From: Cyclostephanos tholiformis
Lineage: Eukaryota > Bacillariophyta > Thalassiosirophyceae > Thalassiosirales > Thalassiosiraceae
Reading direction: 5' to 3'
Length of the DNA: 18,150 nt
Assembly (NCBI GenBank): GCA_036939975.1
Contig: JALLPB010000343.1
Coordinates: 1 to 18,150 of the forward strand
Below are positions 1 through 8,008 of this stretch, one piece after another (position 1 is the first letter of the stretch; each line of letters starts with the position of its first letter). The notes below the pieces were generated by a model that was not told where the DNA came from, made no database searches, and saw nothing but the letters and a program-made list of their open reading frames with translations. The position numbers and the translations under genes are program-made.

Positions 1-236
1 ATGGGGCAAAGGGGGGGGGGGCTTTTAGGTAGTGCATTCATACAAAAATTGTCTAGAAAATACAATAGTATGATACTAAAAATAGTATTTGCTTGTTTTG
101 GTCGAATTCCTCTCACCAAAAATCTTAGAAAACATTGTTTCCGCCACTCTCTTTGTGATTTTTATCACTTAGTTTAATTTTGGGAACGCTCCAATATCCA
201 TTCGTTCATAATAATAGTGCTTTTAAAATAATTCCG
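1..236. other. Window edge, no gene recognised
   Basis: AT-rich stretch starting with a G run (about positions 11-21). I see no coding signal. An in-frame TGA at 156-158 separates it from the downstream reading frame, and a CACTTAG at about 166-172 could be a 3' splice site. An upstream exon of the next gene lying outside the window therefore cannot be excluded. Confidence 0.4.
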
Positions 237-1865
237 ATGACGGCCGTACTACCCGCCGGGGGGATACTCCGTCGTCGACCTCGCTATTCGCCGTCCGCAT
301 CATCATCCGCGAACGACGACACCTCATCATCATCATCCTCGTCGTCCTCGTCGTCCTCCTCGTCCTCCTCGCGTCCTCCCCCACCCGATACCGATGCCGA
401 TGATGCAATCGCCATCGCCACGGCATCGTCGGCGACGAAATCCCGACCGGCAAAATCCACGACGACGACAACGACGAAGACGACGATGATGATGCGGCCG
501 ACCATACCCCTCCCCCCGGATGGTCGACACGGCCACATATCGTCGAGGATGATCCCATCATCGCCCCGACGATCGTTGGCGGACATGGCGAGATCGGCAA
601 TTGACCTGAACGATTTAGCATGGGGGTCGTCGGGGCCGGTCGGGGAAAGAGGAGGGGGAGGCACGGTTTCGTCGTCTTCGTCGTCATCGTCGTCGTCGTC
701 GTCGTCCAAGATGGGAGGAGTAGACGTCCGAACGACGAGGGAGGAGGAGGGGGACGGGGGGGTGGACGACGATGCCATCCCCCCCGAGGGCCTGCTCGTC
801 ATTTCGGGGGGGGGGACGCCCCTCCTCCTAGGCATGGAAACGTCCATCGTCGACATCCCGCGGGCGATCGACGGCGGTTCGGTCGGCGATGGCGTTCAAC
901 GCGAGGCCCAAATCACGGGGGAGGCGTTGGTTGCGGCGGTGGGCATGTTGGGGGAGGACGGTCGGCGGGTCGAGGGATTCTGCGAATACGACGATGGCGA
1001 CGTTTACGACGACATCATCGGCGCGACGAGGGCATCCGCCACCACCGTGCGGGATAGGATCGGTCGGGGGCCTATCGGCGCGATGGTAAACGATGACGAT
1101 GAAGATGACGAGGATTTTGACGACGACGACGACGACGACGAAGACGACGACTCCACCGGCGGGGATAGCGATCACGACGAGGAAATCCTCAGAGAATTGG
1201 GACTATCGGACCTCTTCAACGGTGAAGGGGAGGGGACGATGGGTCTATTCGACATGTCGTCGACGTCGCCGCCGCCGATGTTCGAACCGCGGCCCGGTAA
1301 TCTGCGCTCGTTCCGCTTGTTATGGGAACTCCTCGCGCGATGGACGACGCCTTCCACCGTCGAGGTGGCACTCGACTATCGGCGGGGGAGGAGGTGCGAA
1401 TATCCTCTCCCGATAGTGGTCGATACGCTTCCTCACGTCGCTAAAAATAACGATCCGACATCATCATCCCTCGTTAGGAACGACGTCGATATCGGCGCAT
1501 CGCGTCGCGCGGGCATCATGAGCATGCTTAAAATGAACATCCCGCGTTCACTCTCCGAATTGAGGATGGCGAGGATGACGAACGCCCAACAGAGTGGTAT
1601 CGAGATGGTGGATCAGAAGAACGTTGAGCGACGACTTGCGCACCTCGTTGGAACATTCGATTCGACCGTGCCGGCCGCGAACTTGAGCTCCAAATTGTGG
1701 AGGGGCCTTACCACAATCTTGATCGTCAATGTGCTCTCCGTTGACGAATCGTCGACCGACGACGGTATTATGCTGCTGCCATCTATTTTGCAATTGGGCA
1801 TAACGTATGATGAGTATCGATACCTGACGTGCTCCGTGTTCTCTAGCTTGAGCGGCATGGAATAA
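237..1865 (+). CDS. Low-complexity protein, C-terminus faintly RPAP2-like
   Basis: An uninterrupted frame of 542 residues from the first ATG at 237; the open frame extends further 5' but without an ATG. The first two thirds are disordered in character: poly-Ser (323-371 and 669-707), poly-Thr/Lys, and poly-Asp (1119-1151). From about 1290 the protein becomes globular, with a Leu/Trp/Arg-rich helix (FRLLWELLARW). A final block, about 1627-1860, follows the order L..V.TFDS, PA, L.SK.WR.L, then a closing helix with LGITYDEY. In my recollection this last block resembles the C-terminal region of plant RPAP2/Rtr1, the RNA polymerase II CTD phosphatase and import factor. The zinc-binding RTR1 domain that defines the family is absent here; it could lie upstream of the window or have been lost. 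The reading frame is probable; the family is tentative. Confidence 0.55.
   Translation: MTAVLPAGGILRRRPRYSPSASSSANDDTSSSSSSSSSSSSSSSSRPPPPDTDADDAIAIATASSATKSRPAKSTTTTTTKTTMMMRPTIPLPPDGRHGHISSRMIPSSPRRSLADMARSAIDLNDLAWGSSGPVGERGGGGTVSSSSSSSSSSSSSKMGGVDVRTTREEEGDGGVDDDAIPPEGLLVISGGGTPLLLGMETSIVDIPRAIDGGSVGDGVQREAQITGEALVAAVGMLGEDGRRVEGFCEYDDGDVYDDIIGATRASATTVRDRIGRGPIGAMVNDDDEDDEDFDDDDDDDEDDDSTGGDSDHDEEILRELGLSDLFNGEGEGTMGLFDMSSTSPPPMFEPRPGNLRSFRLLWELLARWTTPSTVEVALDYRRGRRCEYPLPIVVDTLPHVAKNNDPTSSSLVRNDVDIGASRRAGIMSMLKMNIPRSLSELRMARMTNAQQSGIEMVDQKNVERRLAHLVGTFDSTVPAANLSSKLWRGLTTILIVNVLSVDESSTDDGIMLLPSILQLGITYDEYRYLTCSVFSSLSGME
323..371 (+). repeat. TCN trinucleotide tract coding poly-Ser
   Basis: Imperfect run of TCA, TCC and TCG codons read as serine in the 237-1865 frame. 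The mixture of synonymous codons suggests an old tract, in contrast to the purer GAC/GTC tracts nearby. Confidence 0.8.
669..707 (+). repeat. TCG trinucleotide tract coding poly-Ser
   Basis: Nearly pure TCG repeats (with TCT and TCA interruptions) giving a second serine run in the 237-1865 protein. Confidence 0.8.
1119..1151 (+). repeat. GAC trinucleotide tract coding poly-Asp
   Basis: Nearly pure GAC repeats with one GAA interruption, read as an Asp/Glu run immediately before the globular C-terminal part of the 237-1865 protein. Confidence 0.8.
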
Positions 1866-2615
1866 AGTGTATACGATATACCTCTCTTAACATGTGGATT
1901 TCGACGGAAAAGACTTGCTTTGGCATAGATAGATACGCTTCAAATTACCCTCTAAATGCATTTTGTCATTCTGTACGATGCGACGTAAGGTATCGTTCCG
2001 CCATATCGTCTTCCCCTCGGCATTCGCAGGAGCTCCTCGTGCACTAGGCGCCGCCTCGTCAAATTGCGCTTCCTCGAATAAATGGTGTTTTGAATTTGAC
2101 ACTTATTTCAAGGGGTTGCTCCGATCGAAATCAAGCAAACGGAATCAAGGCAACCAAACTACTTCTTGGCCCAACTGAGACAACTAGCCTTTGTGCATGG
2201 TGTAGAGAGTTAGGTAGACCTTGATGACACCATGGCCATGTTCGAGAACAAATAGGCATGGGCATAGTACTTCGTGTTGGGACGACTTAAAAACCTGTGC
2301 TCGATCTTGGTTTCCACAATGAACCATACATCATTTAAGCATGCGACAGCAATCAAGACTAGCTGAAGCATGAGAATGTCAAATACATGTCCAGCAAAAT
2401 CTTCATAGGGAATCATCACAAATATTAGATGGCACCATGCAGAGAAAAGGATCATGAATGGGAGACAACATCGGAGCACAATAATATCTTGTGGATACCA
2501 ATCCATTTCTACATCGTCGTGCACACGATGACGAGCGGCGTCTAGTCGACTAAATATCAACTTTATCCTTACTGTCTACCTCGATTGTGCTGACAGGCGA
2601 CGACAAATCCACAAT
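1866..2615. other. 750-nt region with no confident gene
   Basis: Lies between the stop of the first plus-strand gene and the stop of the prenylcysteine oxidase gene, so both neighbours should place 3' UTRs here. Two short minus-strand open stretches occur (about 1887-2102 and 2210-2560). I tried to splice them into one gene at the AAG/GT near 2240, but every acceptor I tested ran into an early stop. Only the membrane-like one is listed separately. Confidence 0.4.
2210..2506 (-). CDS. Doubtful small two-helix membrane ORF
   Basis: 98 residues from an internal ATG at 2506; the open frame extends to 2560 without another ATG. Two strongly hydrophobic stretches are visible, one around IIVLRCCLPFMILFSAW and one around DILMLQLVLIAVACL, separated by a short polar loop (PYEDF), and followed by a polar tail. 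It lies 110 nt beyond the stop of the prenylcysteine oxidase gene on the same strand. I recognise no family. It could be a real small membrane protein, a 3' exon of an unannotated transcript, or a chance hydrophobic frame within a 3' UTR. Confidence 0.22.
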   Translation of the reverse strand: MDWYPQDIIVLRCCLPFMILFSAWCHLIFVMIPYEDFAGHVFDILMLQLVLIAVACLNDVWFIVETKIEHRFLSRPNTKYYAHAYLFSNMAMVSSRST

Positions 2616-4242
2616 TCAAAGCTCCTCGTGACCTTCGAGATCATTCATCGGACGGATCAGCCCCAACCGACGCGCCACGAGCTTCGCCGTTGACTTAGCG
2701 CCGATGGCACTGATCTCGATGGCCGACAAAGCGCTTTCGATCGCGTTAACGTAGTACAGCGCCGGTCCGTGTAGTTCAGCGCCGGTCCTGCCCCAGTGCC
2801 TCGCGCCATCATAGAGGAGGAAGGGCAGAGACTCGGAATTCCTACCGCCGTTGAAGTTCGGGGTGGCGCCTCCATGCATTCCGCCCCAAACTTGGACGTA
2901 CTCCAAAACGTGATCGGGACCGAACAGAGAAGATCTCTTATCCTGGTCCATTGTCGTCGACGAGAAAGTTTTGATCAGCCCCATCTCGCGAGAGAGTATA
3001 GTCAGTGTGGTGATACCCTCGAGGGTCTTCCCCCTCTCGGAAACAAGTACTGATCGCGGCCACGGTCCGTCGTCTTGCAGGCCGAAGTGAGTCGCATTGA
3101 ACGTGGCATTGCTCACCAGTGTCGTGACCACGGGTGTGTACGGCGCGGTGGCACTCAAGGGAAGGGACGACGCGAACGAATGATGACCGTGCTCGTTGTT
3201 AGCGAACGTTGATGATGAAGAAGTAGATGATGATGATGCCGATGACGACGATGAAGATGACGCGGTCCCATCCTCTGATTGGTCGAGATTCTCCTTGATC
3301 CCACCGAGGGGCATGTCATGAAGCACCGCACCGTCGAGACCCATGGGACTCTCGACGAGGAATTGGATGCGACATTGCTGTAACGGTGCAGCGAGGACGA
3401 CGACGTCGTATTCGCCCAAAGATAGTTTTTTCTTCCCACTGTTGTCCCCCGTGACGTCGTCGTCGTCGTCGTCCTCGAAGAGTTCCATCGTATGCTCGCC
3501 CGCGACCACCGCCGTGATCGTCTTCTGAAGCCGTCGCACGCGCCATTTATACGATGACGACGACGACGATTTGCCGCATGACGACGCATTGTACGTCATC
3601 CTCGATTGGCGCAATGCAGACTCCATTAGCAGGTGATTCCCCCCCATGACGCTGAATACCCCCCCCCCAAAGGGAACGTACGCCACGAGACCGACTAGTC
3701 CGTTCATTTGGTCCAAGTCCTGATTGTAAGTATTGAGCGTGACGGCGGATAGCAATTCGGACCGCATGCATCCCATTCCGGGAATCCATCGCCTCCAATG
3801 ATAGTACCAACGACGCCACCATCGCGAGCGGTCATCGCCGTCGTCCGGTCCTCCTACCATCGTCGCATCGTAGTCGTAATCGCGATACAATCCCAGGCCG
3901 TCGAGGAAGGTTTGAAATGACAGTCGCGATATGCCCGCCAATCCCACCGAACTCCATATGTCCATCGGCGATTCGAAGTACGTATATTCGTGTTCCGTGT
4001 CGTCGAGGGCCACGTATATCGCGTCGAACGAACGAACGGCTTGTTTCACGGCATAGCTCATTCGCAATAAATCGACGGAATACCTCCAGAATACGCAAAC
4101 GCATTCCAGAATGTACGTCGCGAATGACGGGATCCACCACCTCGAGAGGGTGGAGGTGTTCAATTTCCACTCCTTCCCCCCGTGATATATGCCGAATCCG
4201 GTAGGTTCGTCCTCCTTCCCTCGCACCGTCTTAGTCGTCGCC

Positions 4243-4287
<45 letters not shown>

Positions 4288-4488
4288 CCCCTCCCCCCCC
4301 CCTCGACGATGGGTCTTCCCACCATCATCGGTTCGATCCTTCTCAGGAACGACGGATCGCCGTCCATCATATCGACGACGAGCCTATTGCCATCGTACAT
4401 TATCGACGCGCCGAGCTCGACGACGGTGCCGTCGCGCAACGTCGCGGACGCCACCCGACTTCCCTGCCTGTCGCGCGGCCTGGGATCG

Positions 4489-4527
<39 letters not shown>

Positions 4528-4840
4528 CACGACGAGCGATGACTGTAGTGCTCGCCACTAACGTTTCCCCCTCGTTCGACGACGATCGATGTCCCCCGCC
4601 CCTCCCCTCCCATTTCCTCCCATCCCGTCGTGACGACGGTGGTCTCCCCGTCCATCGTCATCGACGAGGTCGTCGATTCGACATTCGCGACCGCGGTATT
4701 AGGACGATGAGAATGATGATCGTCGTCGTTATCGTCGTCGTTCGTGAAGTCCGATGGCGGTGGAGAGACGTCATAAACGACGATCTCGTCCAGGAGGCAA
4801 CCTCTCGTGGTCGTGGCGTCGTTCGAATCGTCGTCAACTC

Positions 4841-4871
<31 letters not shown>

Positions 4872-5048
4872 GCGATTGGCGTCGTAATCCGATAGGTACC
4901 TCGCGACGAACGTGCCGGAGATGCCGCCCCCGATTATTGCGATCCTGTAGGCATCGCCTGGTTGCAATGATGCCGAGGATAGCAGTAGTAGTAGCAGGAG
5001 TGCGCGCGATGGGACTAATATCGTAGGCGCCGGGAGGGTGGCGATCAT
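2616..5048 (-). CDS. PCYOX1: Prenylcysteine oxidase-like FAD protein
   Basis: 810 residues in one exon. An N-terminal signal peptide (Leu-rich core at residues 17-23) precedes the FAD-binding Rossmann motif IAIIGGGISGTFVARYL at about 36-52. Family features follow in order: VVELGASIMYDGN (209-221), the ELLSA...YNQ...GLVGLV segment (431-455), FGGGVFSVMGGNHLL (460-474), then the EYVQVWGGMHGG region and a C-terminal LYYVNAIESA helix. Prenylcysteine oxidases cleave the thioether of prenylcysteine, left after degradation of prenylated proteins, using O2 in the lysosome or secretory pathway; the signal peptide fits this. At about 500 residues the animal enzyme is much shorter. Most of the extra length here is poly-Arg, poly-Ser, poly-Thr and Asp-rich insertion. 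The gene is head to head with the ERCC4 nuclease gene. Confidence 0.9.
3207..3262 (-). repeat. GAT/GAC-type tract coding poly-Ser
   Basis: Imperfect GAT/GAC trinucleotide tract (plus-strand reading) that encodes a serine-rich insertion on the minus strand, in the C-terminal half of the prenylcysteine oxidase-like protein. Confidence 0.65.
4244..4287 (-). repeat. (GTC)n tract coding poly-Thr
   Basis: About 44 nt of pure GTC on the plus strand, read on the minus strand as ACG repeats, giving about 14 threonines at residues 255-268 of the prenylcysteine oxidase-like protein. Confidence 0.85.
4488..4528 (-). repeat. (GAC)n tract coding poly-Ser
   Basis: About 40 nt of pure GAC on the plus strand, read on the minus strand as TCG repeats, giving the serine run at about residues 174-187 of the same protein. 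It is the same microsatellite class as the neighbouring tracts but opposite in orientation and different in frame. Confidence 0.85.
4840..4866 (-). repeat. (GAC)n tract coding poly-Arg
   Basis: Pure CGA/GAC tract read on the minus strand as CGT repeats, giving the arginine run at about residues 62-70, right after the FAD-binding helix of the prenylcysteine oxidase-like protein. Confidence 0.85.
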
Positions 5049-5363
5049 GGCACTGGTACTTTATTCGATGCTTGACGGCGCAACAGATACTATTATTGTT
5101 CTCTTCAGTGTGCCTTCTCTCGGTGCACACTCCCGCCCATCCCACGGATTAAAACGAGCATCGTGATTATTACACTCACACATCATACACAGGTCGTATC
5201 ATACATACATACGCTACTCTACCTTACCTAAAATAAAAATAAAAGAGGGAATCGTTTTGTCGCGCCAAATAATATTAATAAAAGAGATACAGAGATGATT
5301 AAAATACACCTGAATTCATGAGCACTCGTTCCCTGACTGCATCCGGGCCATCCATGGCAAGAC
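5049..5363. promoter_or_regulatory. Putative shared divergent promoter region
   Basis: 315 nt between the start codons of the minus-strand prenylcysteine oxidase-like gene and the plus-strand ERCC4/RING gene. AT-rich in its right half, with a short CATA tandem near 5200-5212. No CCAAT or clear TATA element found. The assignment rests on gene orientation only. Confidence 0.4.
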
Positions 5364-7538
5364 ATGAGAAGTGAACTTACCGGTAGTAGCGTTGTTATGG
5401 ATGTAATCACCATTGACTCGAGCGACGATGACGACGAGGCTGCATCTGAGATTATCCGCAAAGAGGGTGCCGTAATGACGAGCACATCACGCGACGTACT
5501 TAACGTTCTATCCGACGATGACGACAGCTCTACGTCGTCGGACGACATCATTTGGAAGACGATGGGACTATCGTCGAGGGCCAAAAATTTCGATTCCGTC
5601 GCCGATAATGATGCATTGCCAGGAATGTTCACGGAACGTTGCGTGATTGGTCCGATGGGAAATGCCGATGAGTCGCGTCGAGTCGCCCAATTTGAGGACG
5701 GCTCCGTCTCTTCGTCCGGTCTTGATATAGACGAAACGATATCCATCCCACCGTATTACGAATCCGACGAAAGTTCCATATCCTCGGCGGATTCGATATG
5801 GGACAAATCGGGACTTGCGCCAAGAGGAGTAGCCGCTACTAGTCCAGATCCACCGGCGGCGATTTCTCCCGATCTTCATGATTCGAAAAGTGATCGGGCG
5901 AGAACAAGCGAGGACGCAGCCGACGACGAACGCGCGGGTTCAACGCCGCTGGAAGTCCCATCGTCGGTAGGCGGAACGTGGAGAATCGTGCTGTTGATGG
6001 ACCATCGCGAGTTTGGATGCGCGAACGACTTCCTCAATACGGTCCAGGGTAGAATCAACGAACGGTTCGGGGGGGAATTCGCCGAAATCACGACCCTGCC
6101 CGCGGCGGATTACATGTTCGTATCGCGCCTAATCTCGAATGCAACGGGAGAAGTGATGGAAGAACGAGTATTGGATATGATCATCGAGCGAAAGAATGTC
6201 AAGGACGTTTGTCATTGTCTCATCGCGAGTAGCAAAAGTGAGTGTTATCCATTCCGGGGGGGGATGATGAGTCTCGATTTACTTCGTTTCAAGTACAGTT
6301 TTCATCATGCCAATTACTTGTCCGCATTAGAGTACAAGCCTTTGTCCTTCTTCAATGCACAGATGTACAAATTGCAGCATAGTGGCATATCGAAAAAGTT
6401 GTTTTTAATGGAAGGGGACGAAGATAACACGAAAAATATGTTTGCGGGCGCCAAGTCGAACATGGAGAAGGAGAGAAGGCTAAAGAGGGTGAAGACTCTT
6501 CGGCGAGTTTTGTGTTCGTGTACATTTTTTTTTCATAATATTCCCTCCTTGCTGAACTGTATTCTCATGGGGCAAATCCACTTGGATGCAGATTGCAGCT
6601 GGAAAACGGCGAATTCGACGGAGTTGATTTAATATGCACGAGGAATCGATTTGATACTCTCGCGTTCTTGATTCAGCAGTTGGAAAGCTTTCAAAAATCT
6701 TTCAACCCCATGCATCCCCCGACAAAAACTATGGAACAATTGAAGCTTCATATCAATGAACAAATGAAGGCGCCAACATTTCTTGAATACCTTCGCCTGC
6801 GATCACAATCGGGAGTCGGGGATGTAAAGGCGATGAAGGTATGAAATCGATTGATTACCTCTTTTTCTCCGTGGTCTGCAAGCATGAGCTGCTCAAGCAC
6901 TTTTCGTTTCAGGTCATTATGGATCCAACGCTAAATTGGGACAAAGCGTTTGTTTCGCCGTGTTCGACCAAAATGACCAAGTCTTCATTAAATGATCGAG
7001 CAACCTTTTGGCCCGCCAAATCTATCAACGCGAAAGATAGAACATGCATTAATCCGTATAGATTTACATCGAAGCAGCCGTCTGCGATTGTAAACAAGGT
7101 CCCCAAGAGTGAAAACGATTGTCAACTTGATTCCAAGTGTGGTATATGCAATGTATACATTGATATTTGGCGTAAGTGTACACATGTACTGTCATTACAA
7201 TTTTTTTCGTCGAATGTAATCATGTCTTTTTTGCTCATGTCTTTTTGGAAGTGGAAAAGGAAATTATGCCGTGTAGCAGAGTGGCTGCATGCGGCGCGAT
7301 CTTTCATAAGTCGTGCTTGAAATCTTATGAGGATTGTGATGGATGCATAATATGTAAATCACAAAATCAATTTTCAACAAAATACAGAGAAAGAGGGGTG
7401 GCCAGAAAAGCTAACGAAAATCGAGAATCTGATTGTGATTATAATTACGACGATCGATGTAGCACAATCAATAATGGCCTGTTAGATTCGGCCAAGAGAA
7501 GTGCTCCCGTAATAGCATTGGATACCGACGACGAATAG
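5364..7538 (+). CDS. MUS81: MUS81-type ERCC4 nuclease with C-terminal RING finger
   Basis: Spliced model: 5364-6237, 6331-6511, 6592-6838, 6913-7171, 7252-7538; 615 residues. All four introns are GT-AG (93, 80, 74, 80 nt); the second donor could instead be 6518. ATG 5397 is an alternative start. Residues 1-200 are acidic and Ser-rich. The ERCC4 nuclease follows: DHRE (213-216), AADYMFV with D249, and IERKNVKD (274-281), the family GDx(n)ERKx3D signature with the Gly replaced by Ala. Then come the FNAQMYKL..SG strand, the FDGVDLICTRN segment and a GVGDVKAM helix-hairpin-helix. The C-terminus has a zinc finger with C510, C513, C528, C534, H539, C542 and C552/C555, spaced much like the SLX1 RING. 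MUS81 cuts branched DNA at stalled forks and in recombination. The N-terminal HhH of typical MUS81 is missing, so an EME1/XPF relative is the main alternative. Confidence 0.8.
6238..6330 (+). other. Intron 1 of ERCC4/RING gene, frame-preserving
   Basis: Donor AAAA/GTGAGT and acceptor GCATTAG. Removing it joins LIASSK to YKPLSFFNAQMYKL, which fits the MUS81 fold better than the read-through. It is exactly 93 nt and has no in-frame stop, so retention would insert 31 residues rather than terminate the protein. Confidence 0.7.
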
Positions 7539-8008
7539 AATTAAATGATGTCAAAAATTCTTTGCCGAAGCAATGAAAATCAATACACTATCTCCATGTC
7601 GCTACGCCCACTAAATTCAATCCCCCTCCCCCCCCTCTCGGCATCGAAGTCATTCGACATGTCAGTGAGCGCCTTCCGTGTGCGCAACAGAAAATGTCCT
7701 TTAGAGTCCATCTACCAAACGTCCATTTTGAAATTCCCATCCCGTGAACGCATGTGATCGGTGATTTTCATTCCGTCTTAACATCAAGCCTAGAAAATAT
7801 AACAGTCGACGAGATCCTCCGTTTTCGCTTCATCGCAAGCACGCTACATGTATGTCTCCCCCGGGGATCGCGATTGTCGGCCAAAGCGACGGTGGTCAGT
7901 GGCTACCGAACGAACGAACGAACGAACGAACGAACGAACGAACGAACGACGAGGCAATTTGTCGGTGTTGGTTCCGTATTCACCGGATGGGTAATCATCG
8001 CGGGTCAT
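7539..8008. other. Convergent intergenic region, no gene seen
   Basis: 470 nt between the stop codons of the ERCC4/RING gene (+) and the FkbM gene (-), so it should hold both 3' UTRs. It contains a C run at 7621-7636 and a tetranucleotide array listed separately. Open stretches on the plus strand here lack recognisable protein features. Confidence 0.5.
7907..7949. repeat. (CGAA)n tetranucleotide microsatellite
   Basis: About 10.75 uninterrupted copies of CGAA, in the region 3' of both flanking genes. Unlike the trinucleotide tracts inside coding regions, this period is not a multiple of three. Confidence 0.95.

Noticed and set aside
1887..2102. 71-residue minus-strand open stretch as a second exon of the 2210-2506 ORF
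   Set aside because: No ATG, and every splice combination I tried from the donor near 2240 led to an early stop.
4182..4895. 237-residue plus-strand open frame rich in Arg, opposite the oxidase gene
   Set aside because: It consists of the GAC/GTC tracts read on the other strand; the minus-strand frame has all the conserved motifs.
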